A stretch of 55,175 bases of DNA from Bacillota bacterium (GTDB lineage Bacteria > Bacillota > Clostridia > Lachnospirales > Lachnospiraceae). The stretch covers positions 1 to 55,175 of the forward strand of contig JAEWMT010000109.1 in NCBI GenBank assembly GCA_023393095.1, read 5' to 3'. Numbering within the stretch: position 1 is the first letter of the stretch; each line of letters opens with the position of its first letter. Both the position numbers and the translations under genes were made by a program. Under the pieces are notes generated by a model that worked only from the letters and a program-made list of their open reading frames with translations, did not search any database and had not been told where the DNA came from. Of this stretch, positions 42,594 through 52,049 are shown piece after piece.

Positions 42594-45212
42594 ATGGCCC
42601 AAAAACAAAAAAAGAGAAAAGCATCGAGTTCACTAAAAAATAGGAAAGCATCAGAAAAACGGGGCAATATAAAAGAACGCGGTGTCATACAGGATGAAAT
42701 TATACTGGTTGTAGCACTATTACTTTCCTTGCTGTTACTTTTAAGTAATTTTAAACTCGGCGGAAAAGTAGGTGAAATCGTCAGCAGTTTTTTCTTTGGC
42801 ATGGTTGGTGGAGTTACATACATAGTTCCATTCATCATATTTTTTGCAACTGCGTTCTGTATTTCTAATATTGGAAATAAACGAGCCGGAAGAAAGTTGA
42901 TCAGCGCAGTAGTATTTTTTATTGCTTTAGCTGCATTGATTCAGATGTTTACCAATTCAGGCAGCGAAACTAATCTGTTTCGTTATTATATGAACTCCTC
43001 AGAAAATAGAAACGGTGGAGGCTTGATCGGTGGTATTCTGGTTATGATACTTTGCAAACTGTTTGATAAGGTTGCAACCTGCATTATTCTGATTGCAATC
43101 ATGGCAATTTCGCTCATTTTAATGACCGGAAAAGCAATTTTCACTTATCTTGCATCAAAAAGTAAAAACTCAATTAAGGAAAGAATGGAGTATCAACGGA
43201 TTCGTAAGGAAGAGCTTAATACTTTGTCAGATAGAAAGCCTGCTAAGACCTTTGTAATTAACCAGACGAATCCCAGCATTTTAAAGCAATCGAACAAGCC
43301 TTTCAATGAAACAGGTGAGAAAATATCCAATAAGGATAAGAAAAATAGAAAGAAATCAGAGGAGAAAGAACAGGAGATACCGATCCTTAATTTCCATAAT
43401 TCATTGGATGATTCGAAGGAACTAAAATCACAGGAAACAGTTCTTGATTATGAGGAAGAGCTTCGTCTGAAATTCGGTAATAAAGAACCTGAATATAAGG
43501 AATCTAACGATACGGATTTGAATTTTTATGAATCGGAATTAGATCATGACAATAACAGGTTTGCAGATCAGGATACTAACAGATATGATATTTTTTCAGA
43601 ACAGACAAAATCAAGAACGGAAGAAAATGTTCAAACAAATGATATACAGGAACCTAAGTCTTTGAAAAACCCGCAAAGAAGTCAGAATGAAATCATCTCT
43701 GACTCGGATTCTCTTGATATTTCACAGACAATTCATCAGAAGGAATACATATTCCCGCCTGTCAGCTTGCTATCAGCGCCTAAGGCAAAAACAAACAAGG
43801 GACAAGCTCCGGAAAAGAATTTGAAGGATACAGCCTTAAAGCTTCAAAGTACCTTGGAAAGCTTTGGAGTCCATGTTACCATAACGAATGTCAGTGTAGG
43901 CCCTGCCGTAACAAGATATGAGCTTCAACCCGAGCAAGGAGTTAAGGTAAGCCGAATAACCAGTTTGTCCGATGATATTAAGCTGAATCTTGCTGCCTCC
44001 GATATCAGAATTGAAGCTCCAATTCCGGGAAAAGCGGCAGTTGGTATTGAAGTACCGAATAAAGAGAACTCCATGGTTACCTTCCGTGAGATGATTGAAG
44101 CTCGGGAATTTACCGACCATGCCTCCAATTTGGCCTTTGCAGTGGGTAAAGATATCGGCGGTCAGACAATTATCACGGATATTGCAAAAATGCCCCATTT
44201 ATTGATTGCCGGTGCAACAGGTTCCGGTAAATCGGTGTGTATTAATACATTAATTATGAGTATTCTATATAAGGCAAAACCATCCGATGTACGTATGATT
44301 ATGGTGGATCCTAAAGTGGTTGAACTAAATGTCTATAATGGTATACCCCATCTGTTAATTCCAGTAGTAACAGATCCGAAGAAGGCGTCTGCAGCTTTGA
44401 ACTGGGCGGTTATGGAAATGACCGAACGGTATAAGAAATTCGCCGATGTTGGTGCAAGAGATTTGAAAGGGTATAATGAGAAAGCAGCTTCGGTAGCGCA
44501 TTTGAATGACGAAAGCTGCCAGAAGCTTCCACAGATCATCATTATTATTGACGAGTTAGCAGATCTTATGATGGTGGCACCTGGAGAAGTGGAAGATGCA
44601 ATTTGTCGACTGGCCCAACTTGCAAGAGCTGCCGGAATACATCTGATTATTGCAACGCAGAGACCTTCGGTAAATGTAATCACAGGTCTGATTAAGGCAA
44701 ATATTCCATCCAGAATTGCCTTTGCGGTATCATCTGCGATTGACTCCAGAACTATTATTGACGGTTCCGGAGCAGAAAAGCTTCTTGGTAAGGGCGATAT
44801 GTTATTTTTCCCTTCCGGTTATCCCAAGCCCGTACGAATTCAAGGCGCATTTATCAGTGATAAAGAAGTGAGCTCCGTTGTAGATTTCTTAAAAAAGAAT
44901 AACAATGAAGCTGTCTATAGTGATGATATTCATGAGAAGATTAATAATGCGAAACCGGGTGATTTATCCTCGTCGGGTAGTAGTGATAATGATCGGGATG
45001 AGTATTTTGCAGAGGCAGCAAAATTCATTATTGATAAGGACAAGGCTTCGATCGGAATGCTACAAAGAGTATATAAAATCGGTTTTAACCGTGCCGCAAG
45101 GATTATGGATCAGCTCGCAGAGGCAGGAGTCGTAGGGCCGGAGGAAGGTACAAAGCCTAGAAAAATCCTGATGTCAATGGAGCAATTCGAACAATATCTT
45201 GAAGAATATTAG
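42594..45212 (+). CDS. DNA translocase FtsK/SpoIIIE
   Basis: An 872-residue DNA pump that moves chromosomes through the division or sporulation septum. Residues about 30-165 contain four membrane helices, residues about 200-405 are a charged linker, and the C-terminal motor carries Walker A GATGSGKSV and Walker B IIIIDELADLMM. The last 70 residues form the winged gamma domain (SIGMLQRVYKIGFNRAARIMDQL). ATG 42594 follows GGAGGACATAAGG; an in-frame TTG at 42567 lies before it and overlaps uppP. The position after tepA-ylzJ favours the SpoIIIE role. Confidence 0.95.
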   Translation: MAQKQKKRKASSSLKNRKASEKRGNIKERGVIQDEIILVVALLLSLLLLLSNFKLGGKVGEIVSSFFFGMVGGVTYIVPFIIFFATAFCISNIGNKRAGRKLISAVVFFIALAALIQMFTNSGSETNLFRYYMNSSENRNGGGLIGGILVMILCKLFDKVATCIILIAIMAISLILMTGKAIFTYLASKSKNSIKERMEYQRIRKEELNTLSDRKPAKTFVINQTNPSILKQSNKPFNETGEKISNKDKKNRKKSEEKEQEIPILNFHNSLDDSKELKSQETVLDYEEELRLKFGNKEPEYKESNDTDLNFYESELDHDNNRFADQDTNRYDIFSEQTKSRTEENVQTNDIQEPKSLKNPQRSQNEIISDSDSLDISQTIHQKEYIFPPVSLLSAPKAKTNKGQAPEKNLKDTALKLQSTLESFGVHVTITNVSVGPAVTRYELQPEQGVKVSRITSLSDDIKLNLAASDIRIEAPIPGKAAVGIEVPNKENSMVTFREMIEAREFTDHASNLAFAVGKDIGGQTIITDIAKMPHLLIAGATGSGKSVCINTLIMSILYKAKPSDVRMIMVDPKVVELNVYNGIPHLLIPVVTDPKKASAALNWAVMEMTERYKKFADVGARDLKGYNEKAASVAHLNDESCQKLPQIIIIIDELADLMMVAPGEVEDAICRLAQLARAAGIHLIIATQRPSVNVITGLIKANIPSRIAFAVSSAIDSRTIIDGSGAEKLLGKGDMLFFPSGYPKPVRIQGAFISDKEVSSVVDFLKKNNNEAVYSDDIHEKINNAKPGDLSSSGSSDNDRDEYFAEAAKFIIDKDKASIGMLQRVYKIGFNRAARIMDQLAEAGVVGPEEGTKPRKILMSMEQFEQYLEEY

Positions 45213-45348
45213 TACAACGTATATTATACAACCAGTAATATATAAATCTTTGTAACAAGTAGATAAGAACAATATTAATGGAGGAATAGCTCAGTTATTA
45301 AAGTACATTATACCTATTAATAAATCGTAAATTATAATAAGTAAAGAA

Positions 45349-45385
45349 ATTGGTTTGAGTAATTAACTCAAACCAATCTTATTAA
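45349..45385 (+). terminator. Stem-loop after ftsK
   Basis: ATTGGTTTGAGT (45349-45360) pairs perfectly with ACTCAAACCAAT (45366-45377), then CTTATTAATT; a likely terminator. Confidence 0.7.
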
Positions 45386-45473
45386 TTATATAAATAATTT
45401 ACTGTAACATTACTTATTTGCAAGACAATTTCATGCTTGCGTATTTAATCAAAGCTATATTGATAACTTTATT

Positions 45474-45514
45474 GATTACCAATTCTTTAATTTGTATTTA
45501 AAGAATTGGTAATC
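45474..45514 (+). repeat. Perfect 17-bp inverted repeat before the first ATP-grasp gene
   Basis: The arms 45474-45490 and 45498-45514 (GATTACCAATTCTTTAA and its complement) are perfectly paired with a 7-nt loop, ending 45 bp before the ATG. It may be a leader hairpin or a regulator site. The rest of 45213-45559 shows no gene. Confidence 0.6.
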
Positions 45515-45559
45515 ATAAATATATTATGTAAACTAATTTAATGATACGGAGCTGGGGAT

Positions 45560-46444
45560 ATGACAGGAATATTAATAGTGAATGAATTCTTAAATCAGAA
45601 TAAATTCAATGAAATACATCAATGGCTTTTAAACGCGGCAAGGAAATATGACATCCATTTACAGCTGAAGACGAATGCAGAGCTTTTAATTCAAATTGAT
45701 GGATTGTATAAGAAACCGGATGCGGATTTTATTCTCTTCTGGGATAAGGATGTGAGACTGGCGTATTATCTTGAATTACTGGGATATCCTGTATTTAATT
45801 CATCAAAGGCTATTGAGATTTGTGATGATAAATCACTGACACATTTAACTTTGATGAAGCATGGGATACCCATGCCAGAGACAATCATAATACCCAAAAC
45901 CTTTGAAAATATCGGTTATACTAATTATCAATTTCTTATAGAGATTTCAGATAACCTAGGCTTTCCTTTGATAATAAAAGAATGCTTTGGTTCCTTTGGC
46001 CAACAGGTCTATTTGGTGAAGGATTATGAAGAACTACTTGAGCAGGTTAAGAAAATAGGAGCAAAGCCCTTACTATTTCAAAAATTTATTAAAACAAGTA
46101 TGGGAAGAGATTTAAGACTTCAGGTTGTTGGTAATAAAGTAATTGCCAGTATGCAACGGTTTGCAACAAACGGTGATTTTCGCGCTAATATAACCATTGG
46201 TGGAAGAATGTTACCCTTAGAACCAACAAAAGAGCAATGTGAGCTGGCTCTAAGATGTTGTGAGGTGATCGGATTAGATTTTGCCGGAGTAGATCTATTA
46301 TTTGGTGAAGATGAAGAACCAATCGTTTGTGAAATAAATTCTAATGCGCATTTTAAGAATATCTATGATTGTACCGGTATCAATGCTGCAGAAGCAATTA
46401 TGGAACATATTATAACTAAATTAAACAAGGAAAGAAATTATTAA
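45560..46444 (+). CDS. ATP-grasp ligase, RimK/LysX type
   Basis: A 294-residue ATP-grasp enzyme. FNSSKAIEICDDKSLTHLTL (residues about 91-110) is the usual entry segment, FPLIIKECFGSFGQQVYLV the ATP-binding strand with Lys, GRDLRLQVVGNKVIASMQR and VDLLFGEDEEPIVCEINSN the metal-binding acidic and Asn residues. RimK-type ligases join amino acids or peptides to a carboxyl group; the substrate here is unknown. A second, diverged homologue follows 192 bp later. Confidence 0.87.
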   Translation: MTGILIVNEFLNQNKFNEIHQWLLNAARKYDIHLQLKTNAELLIQIDGLYKKPDADFILFWDKDVRLAYYLELLGYPVFNSSKAIEICDDKSLTHLTLMKHGIPMPETIIIPKTFENIGYTNYQFLIEISDNLGFPLIIKECFGSFGQQVYLVKDYEELLEQVKKIGAKPLLFQKFIKTSMGRDLRLQVVGNKVIASMQRFATNGDFRANITIGGRMLPLEPTKEQCELALRCCEVIGLDFAGVDLLFGEDEEPIVCEINSNAHFKNIYDCTGINAAEAIMEHIITKLNKERNY

Positions 46445-46636
46445 CAGCCGGTCAGATATACATTCAGGATATTATGCTGCGGTTACATTTATTGTCATGG
46501 ATTTCAAAAGTATTATTAAATAACATAGATAAAAACTATTTATAACTAGATTCATTTCTAATCTGTTATTAAGAGTTATGAAACACAAGCTATTCATTAA
46601 ATAAAGATAAAAATATTGATAGAAAGTGGTGTTATA

Positions 46637-47506
46637 ATGGAAGCCTGGCTCATTTATGATAGGGATGCCGCTGAATATAATCAGAAATATATACAGTTTT
46701 ACATCGACGAAGGAGCGAAACTTAAAATAAAAGTTAGGCTAATTCTAACAGAAGAGCTCGAATTCGGTGTACTTGATAACAAATGGTTTATCAAGTATCA
46801 GAATAAGAAAATCGAACAGCCGGATTTTGCCATATGCAGGGTGATATATCCTTTGTTAAGCAAACAGCTTGAGTTTATGGGGATTCGTGTTTTTAATAAT
46901 TCCTTTGTGGCTGAGATTTGTAACGATAAGGCAAAAACTTATCAATATCTTGCTAAAACCGGCATAAAAATGGTGGATTCCATATTTGTACGAAATTCGA
47001 AGTTGAAAGAGCATTTAATGAATGTGAAAGAGAATTCAACAGATAGGAAAGTCCCATCCATAATTAAGGCTGTGAACGGACATGGAGGGAGTCAGGTATT
47101 TCTTATTGAGGAAGAAAATAAAACACAAATTGTAAAAGAACTTGGTAGCAGCGATGCTGTAATTCAGCCACTGACAGGAAGCAGACATCAGGATTTACGA
47201 GTCTATGTGATTGGAAAGAAAATCATTGCCGCTGTTTTACGTACTGCAAAAGAAGGTTTTAAAGCTAATTATTCCCTGGGTGGAGAAGTCACCCTATACA
47301 ATCTATCCGATGATGAAATGGAAATCGTAAATATCATTATAGGGCTGTTTGATTTTGGACTGGTTGGCATTGATTTTATCATCGGAGATAAAGGAGAACT
47401 GATATTTAATGAAATAGAAGATGTTGTCGGTGCGAGAATGCTTTATCTGTGTTCAAAGGTCAATCTTGTGGAGTTATATTTAAGATATATCGTTCAGTCT
47501 ATATAA
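46637..47506 (+). CDS. Second ATP-grasp ligase, RimK/LysX type
   Basis: A 289-residue diverged paralogue of the preceding protein. EICNDKAKTYQYLAKTGI, PSIIKAVNGHGGSQVFLI, RHQDLRVYVIGKKIIAAVLR and GIDFIIGDKGELIFNEIED repeat the same layout, with NEIED replacing the NSN end of the metal site. ATG 46637 is chosen over an in-frame TTG at 46616 because the product then starts MEAWLIYDRD like other members. The two ligases may add successive residues to one acceptor; no acceptor gene is adjacent. Confidence 0.85.
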   Translation: MEAWLIYDRDAAEYNQKYIQFYIDEGAKLKIKVRLILTEELEFGVLDNKWFIKYQNKKIEQPDFAICRVIYPLLSKQLEFMGIRVFNNSFVAEICNDKAKTYQYLAKTGIKMVDSIFVRNSKLKEHLMNVKENSTDRKVPSIIKAVNGHGGSQVFLIEEENKTQIVKELGSSDAVIQPLTGSRHQDLRVYVIGKKIIAAVLRTAKEGFKANYSLGGEVTLYNLSDDEMEIVNIIIGLFDFGLVGIDFIIGDKGELIFNEIEDVVGARMLYLCSKVNLVELYLRYIVQSI

Positions 47507-47525
47507 ATCATGTTAAAACTACATA

Positions 47526-47680
47526 GATATATTTAAACTGTATGGATGAAATTTAGACTGCACGGATGATAAAACTGTATGGACGATATTTAAACTGTAT
47601 AGACGATATTTAAACTATATGGAAGATATTTAAACTATATGGAAGATATTTAAACTGTATGGATGATATTTAAACCTATG
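47526..47680 (+). repeat. 21-bp minisatellite after the ATP-grasp pair
   Basis: About seven imperfect tandem units of the form TATTTAAACTGTATGGATGA fill the gap between the second ATP-grasp gene and the convergent phosphatase. The first units are degenerate, two middle ones are identical. No coding role is visible. Confidence 0.85.
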
Positions 47681-47705
47681 ATGAAATATCTGTCAGCTTA
47701 ATTAT

Positions 47706-48350
47706 CTATATGAGTGTCATTAGTTCCCTCGGAGTATCAATCAGAAAATCCGCACCTTCATTTCTTAAAACATCACGGCAGCGAAATCCCCAGGTTACTC
47801 CGATACAGGGAATGCCTGCATTTTTAGCCGTCCTAACGTCTGTTTCAGAGTCTCCTACAAAAATCGTATGATTAAGGTCAGAGCCTAATTCTTTTACGGC
47901 AGCGAAGACAGCATCCGGAGCAGGTTTGCGTCTGATTTCATCTGTTTCACCAATAGCAACAGGGATCAGATTACCGAAATAAGTCTTAGCAAGTGCCTTT
48001 ACGGAGCTGTCGAATTTATTGGATACGATGGCTATTTTGTAATTATATCGGTTCAGATCCAGAAGGAGTTCCATAATTCCGTTAAATGGTCTTGTTTTAT
48101 TTTGCATATTATGGTTATAATGATTTTTATATTCCTCAAGTATTCTGTCCACTTCTTCTTCGCTGCTATGTTCGGGTAAGGAGAGTTGTATCAAATTGCG
48201 GGCACCGTTACCAACAAATCTCTTAACATCTTCAAGGGTTCTGGCTTCATATCCATTTTTAACAAGGATTTCATTCAGACTATCACAAAGATCATCAAGA
48301 GTGTTTAATAATGTTCCATCAAGATCAAAAATAATTGTATTGTATTTCAT
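47706..48350 (-). CDS. HAD-family phosphatase, phosphoglycolate-phosphatase-like
   Basis: A 214-residue cytoplasmic HAD hydrolase. Motif I is FDLDGTLLNT (nucleophile Asp), motif II Ser in IVSNKFD, motif III Lys in RRKPAPDAV, and motif IV GDSETDVRTAKNAGI. The cap domain and length fit the Gph/PpaX group, which removes phosphate from phosphoglycolate or pyrophosphate. ATG 48350 follows AAGGAAGGAAC; a longer in-frame reading upstream has no ribosome binding site. Confidence 0.9.
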   Translation of the reverse strand: MKYNTIIFDLDGTLLNTLDDLCDSLNEILVKNGYEARTLEDVKRFVGNGARNLIQLSLPEHSSEEEVDRILEEYKNHYNHNMQNKTRPFNGIMELLLDLNRYNYKIAIVSNKFDSSVKALAKTYFGNLIPVAIGETDEIRRKPAPDAVFAAVKELGSDLNHTIFVGDSETDVRTAKNAGIPCIGVTWGFRCRDVLRNEGADFLIDTPRELMTLI

Positions 48351-48541
48351 AGATACGTTCCTTCCTTTTATATATAAAACGATAAATCTATATTCAAATA
48401 CCATTTGACAAGATTAACCTTAATAAAAATGTCGAATTTATTACAATAGACAGTATATACTTTTCCTATTAGATAAAGCAAGTAATTTTTTAGATATTAT
48501 TGCACTATATTAAGTAATATTAATTTATTTATGTTTTGACC

Positions 48542-48569
48542 TTGAAATTAAGTTAAAGTTCTGTATAAT
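48542..48569 (+). promoter_or_regulatory. fhs promoter
   Basis: TTGAAA (48542-48547), 16 bp and TATAAT (48564-48569). The 48351-48667 gap has no other visible feature. Confidence 0.65.
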
Positions 48570-48667
48570 ATGTTTAAATACATAACATATTCTGGTTATT
48601 ATTAATCATGTAAAATAAATACGATGCTCTCTAATTACCATAATAAATGCGAAAGGCAGGTATACAA

Positions 48668-50338
48668 ATGAAATCAGATATTCAAATTGCGCAGGAAGCG
48701 AAACTAAAGCATATCATGGAAGTGGCTGAGCAGTTAAATATTTCAGAGGATGACTTGGAGTATTATGGAAAATACAAAGCAAAGCTTTCCGATGAACTGT
48801 GGGAGAAGGTTAAGAAGAACCCGGATGGTAAGCTGGTTCTGGTAACTGCAATTAATCCAACGCCGGCTGGAGAAGGAAAGACTACGACAACGGTTGGACT
48901 TGGTCAGGCTCTTGGACTTATGAATGTAAAATCGGTAATCGCACTTCGTGAGCCATCACTTGGTCCTTGCTTCGGAATCAAGGGTGGAGCAGCAGGAGGC
49001 GGTAATGCACAGGTTGTGCCTATGGAAGATCTTAATTTGCATTTTACCGGAGACTTCCATGCAATTACTTCAGCAAATAACCTGCTTGCCGCTATGCTTG
49101 ATAATCATATTCAGCAGGGAAATACATTGAATATTGACACAAATCAGATTGTATGGAAACGTTGCGTTGATATGAACGACAGGGTTCTTAGAAATATTGT
49201 AGTTGGATTAGGAAGAAAAGCAGACGGGGTAGTGAGGGAGGATCATTTCATCATTACGGTTGCTTCTGAAATTATGGCAGTACTATGCCTTGCTAATGAT
49301 AGGAAGGATTTGAAAGAGAGACTGGGTCGTATAGTAGTGGCTTATACGTATGATGGTAAGCCGGTTACAGCAAAACAATTGAATGCAGTAGGTGCTATAG
49401 CTGCACTTCTTAAGGATGCTTTAAAACCAAACCTGATCCAGACCTTGGAGAATACACCTGCTATCATACATGGTGGCCCTTTCGCAAATATTGCTCATGG
49501 CTGCAACAGTGTAAGAGCAACAAAGACTGCTTTAAAGCTTGCTGATGTGGTTGTTACAGAAGCCGGCTTTGGTGCTGATCTTGGCGCAGAGAAATTCCTT
49601 GATATTAAGTGCAGGATGGCAGGCTTAAAGCCTGACGCAATTGTTCTGGTTGCAACTGTCAGAGCTTTAAAATATAATGGCGGAGTACCTAAGACGGAGC
49701 TTTCTAAGGAAAATCTTGAAGCTTTGAAAGAGGGAATTGTAAATCTGGAAAAGCATATTGAGAATCTTCAAAAATTTGGAGTTCCTGTGGTAGTTGCCTT
49801 AAACCGTTTCATTACGGATACCGATGCTGAAACTGATTATGTGAAGGAATTCTGTAAAAACCGTGGCTGTGAATTCTCCCTATGTGAAGTATGGGAAATG
49901 GGAGGAAAGGGTGGAATCGATCTTGCACAGAAGGTTTTGGATACGATGAATACGAAGGAAAGCCATTATAAGCCCATCTACGATCTGAAATTATCCATAA
50001 AAGAGAAGATTGAAACCATCGCAAAAGAAATCTATGGAGCCGATGGAGTGACTTATGATCCTGCTGCCGAGAAAGCAATAAAAACCATTGAAGAGTTAGG
50101 GTATAAGGAATTTCCGGTATGTATGGCAAAGAATCAGTATTCCCTTTCCGACGATGCTACTAAACTTGGAAGACCAACCGGTTTTACGGTCAATATCCGT
50201 GAAGTATATGTATCTGCAGGCGCAGGCTTTGTAGTAGCAATTACCGGTACAGTAATGACAATGCCTGGATTGCCTAAAGTGCCGGCTGCGGAAGGTATTG
50301 ATGTAAATGAAGATGGTGTAATTACCGGTTTATTTTAA
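48668..50338 (+). CDS. fhs: Formate-tetrahydrofolate ligase
   Basis: A 556-residue enzyme, exactly the family's usual length, that makes 10-formyltetrahydrofolate from formate, ATP and THF for one-carbon metabolism. The P-loop is PTPAGEGKTTTTVGLGQAL near residues 65-83; REPSLGPCFGIKGGAAGGG and the C-terminal TGTVMTMPGLPKVPAAEGID are hallmark segments. ATG 48668 gives the canonical MKSDIQIAQEA start; an earlier in-frame ATG at 48647 is less likely. In acetogens it also belongs to the Wood-Ljungdahl pathway, which this window does not show. Confidence 0.98.
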   Translation: MKSDIQIAQEAKLKHIMEVAEQLNISEDDLEYYGKYKAKLSDELWEKVKKNPDGKLVLVTAINPTPAGEGKTTTTVGLGQALGLMNVKSVIALREPSLGPCFGIKGGAAGGGNAQVVPMEDLNLHFTGDFHAITSANNLLAAMLDNHIQQGNTLNIDTNQIVWKRCVDMNDRVLRNIVVGLGRKADGVVREDHFIITVASEIMAVLCLANDRKDLKERLGRIVVAYTYDGKPVTAKQLNAVGAIAALLKDALKPNLIQTLENTPAIIHGGPFANIAHGCNSVRATKTALKLADVVVTEAGFGADLGAEKFLDIKCRMAGLKPDAIVLVATVRALKYNGGVPKTELSKENLEALKEGIVNLEKHIENLQKFGVPVVVALNRFITDTDAETDYVKEFCKNRGCEFSLCEVWEMGGKGGIDLAQKVLDTMNTKESHYKPIYDLKLSIKEKIETIAKEIYGADGVTYDPAAEKAIKTIEELGYKEFPVCMAKNQYSLSDDATKLGRPTGFTVNIREVYVSAGAGFVVAITGTVMTMPGLPKVPAAEGIDVNEDGVITGLF

Positions 50339-50365
50339 TCTATATAAAAATACAAGCCAATAATT

Positions 50366-50483
50366 ATGAGACTATTGTAAAATAGTTTTCAGTACCAAGG
50401 GACTCTGTATAATCCCCATAATACACGGTTAGGAAACCAATAATGTGTCTTCCAATTGTGTGAGGGGATGATCTGAGTCCCTT
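50366..50483 (+). repeat. Dispersed hairpin repeat, copy 2
   Basis: This copy matches the ends of 41308-41471. AAGGGACTC (50397-50405) and ATCCCC (50412-50417) pair with GGGGAT (50464-50469) and GAGTCCCTT (50475-50483). Base pairs differ from copy 1 while pairing is kept. Confidence 0.6.
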
Positions 50484-50524
50484 AAATCATATATATAATT
50501 TGACAGCTCTCTAATGAATCAGAA

Positions 50525-50989
50525 TTAGAAGGAAGGCACTGCATTTTTTTCAAAATAGATTAAGAATGAATCAGGTGCAAAAGTTTTTTCTGTAAATCTT
50601 ACATATCCTAGCCGTTCATATAATCTAATATTTTTTTTACTTTTACTACTGGTGAACAGTTCATATCTAAGCTTTGGATATGTAACCTCAATTGATTGCA
50701 ATAGCTTTGTTCCAATTCCTTTTCCCCGATGATCCGGATGAACAATTAATTTACCGATGTACAAGGTGTTTCTTTTCACATGACCACGTACTGAGCCTAT
50801 AATCTTATTATCTTCATCTAGTGCTTTTAGAATAATGCCATTTTGATATTCCTTTTGAACCTCATCTAAGGTCTGTAATAAAGGTGGTATCCGGTAATTA
50901 TTATTTAATTTAGCTTCGCTTTGATAAGCTAGATACTGTAGTTGCAAGATCTCGCTTAAATCTGTAATTTTAGCTATTTCAATTCTCAT
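50525..50989 (-). CDS. GNAT family N-acetyltransferase
   Basis: A 154-residue acetyltransferase. The acetyl-CoA-binding motif A is VHPDHRGKGIGTKLLQSIE near residues 81-99, preceded by the beta-strand KIIGSVRGHVKRNTLYIGKL, and followed by ELFTSSKSKKNIRLYERLGY. The acceptor is unknown. It is monocistronic with its own promoter on the minus strand, and GGAGG precedes the ATG. Confidence 0.92.
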   Translation of the reverse strand: MRIEIAKITDLSEILQLQYLAYQSEAKLNNNYRIPPLLQTLDEVQKEYQNGIILKALDEDNKIIGSVRGHVKRNTLYIGKLIVHPDHRGKGIGTKLLQSIEVTYPKLRYELFTSSKSKKNIRLYERLGYVRFTEKTFAPDSFLIYFEKNAVPSF

Positions 50990-51030
50990 TTTGGTTCCTC
51001 CGTTATATTAACTTTCATCTGTATGGTAAT

Positions 51031-51059
51031 ATTATAATAAAAATGTATATATATAACAA
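51031..51059 (-). promoter_or_regulatory. Promoter of the GNAT gene
   Basis: Minus strand TTGTTA (51059-51054), 17 bp and TATAAT (51036-51031). The remainder of the 50990-51312 gap is AT-rich with no other recognisable site. Confidence 0.65.
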
Positions 51060-51312
51060 CTAATTATTGATATAATTAAATTATTTTTAAGTAATATTTA
51101 AGCAGTATTTAAGTAATTTGAAATTGAATTATATTAATATCCATGATTTTTCTTTAAGATTTAGACTCAAATTATTAAAATAGAATAAATTATAATTCCA
51201 TAAATACCCAAATTGTGGTAGTATATATGAGGAACTATTTAAGAAAATGCATACGATATATGTGGGTTGGACTATTTCACATAAAACAATTATTAATTAA
51301 GGAGGTCAGAAT

Positions 51313-51909
51313 ATGATTGATAAGATTCAATTTCAATATACGGATGATATCAAAGTAATTAACCGAGAGCAGTTCGAGGCACATCTACGACTTTATGAAG
51401 GATATGTAAATAACATTAATAAGATTGATAATGAATTGATGTGGGGGAATCCCCAGAGAGATCTATCCAATACGACCTTCAGCTATTATAGGGAATGTAA
51501 AAGGGGTGAAACCTTTGCGATGAACGGAGTAATCTTACATGAGCTCTATTTTCAGAATATTGGGGGCGATGAGGATAATCCCGGTTCGGATATCAAAACT
51601 AAGCTGGAATTATATTTTGGTAATTATGAGAACTGGAAGGAGGACTTTATCGCATCGGCAAAAGCTAGTAGGGGTTGGGCGGTTTTGGCATATGATCAAA
51701 GAAGCAGTCGTCTCAGAAATACCAGTCTTGATGCCCATGATCTTGGAAATATTTCATATTCTGCACCAATCCTGGTACTGGATATGTACGAACATGCATA
51801 TTTTCTTCAATATGCCGATAATAAGGCAGAATACATTAATAATTTCATGAAAAATATTAATTGGAAAGTAATCGGAGACAGAATGGAATTCATGAATCAT
51901 ATGTCTTAG
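51313..51909 (+). CDS. Superoxide-dismutase-like Fe/Mn protein
   Basis: A 198-residue protein of the Fe/Mn superoxide dismutase fold. EGYVNNINKID, VILHELYFQN, and DMYEHAYFLQYADNKAEYINNF correspond to the N-terminal helices, the second His ligand and the Asp/His ligand pair of SodA/SodB. The N-terminal ligand segment FEAHLRLYEGY is offset by one residue from the canonical IHHTKHHQTY, so the first His ligand may be shifted or absent. Activity as a dismutase is therefore uncertain. AAGGAGG precedes the ATG and a terminator shared with pyrI follows. Confidence 0.82.
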   Translation: MIDKIQFQYTDDIKVINREQFEAHLRLYEGYVNNINKIDNELMWGNPQRDLSNTTFSYYRECKRGETFAMNGVILHELYFQNIGGDEDNPGSDIKTKLELYFGNYENWKEDFIASAKASRGWAVLAYDQRSSRLRNTSLDAHDLGNISYSAPILVLDMYEHAYFLQYADNKAEYINNFMKNINWKVIGDRMEFMNHMS

Positions 51910-52049
51910 AAGGTACAGAATGGACTTTTATTGTGTAGTGTATATGATCTTAGAGGGAACTTTGCTCGTTAAGGCAGGATAACAAAATCCTTAAACATTA
52001 TTTCGATCCATTGATGTTGTGTAAATTTGACACACAAATCATACAATAT

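Noticed and set aside
47526..47680. The 21-bp repeats as a CRISPR array
   Set aside because: Units are directly adjacent without unique spacers and no cas genes are present.
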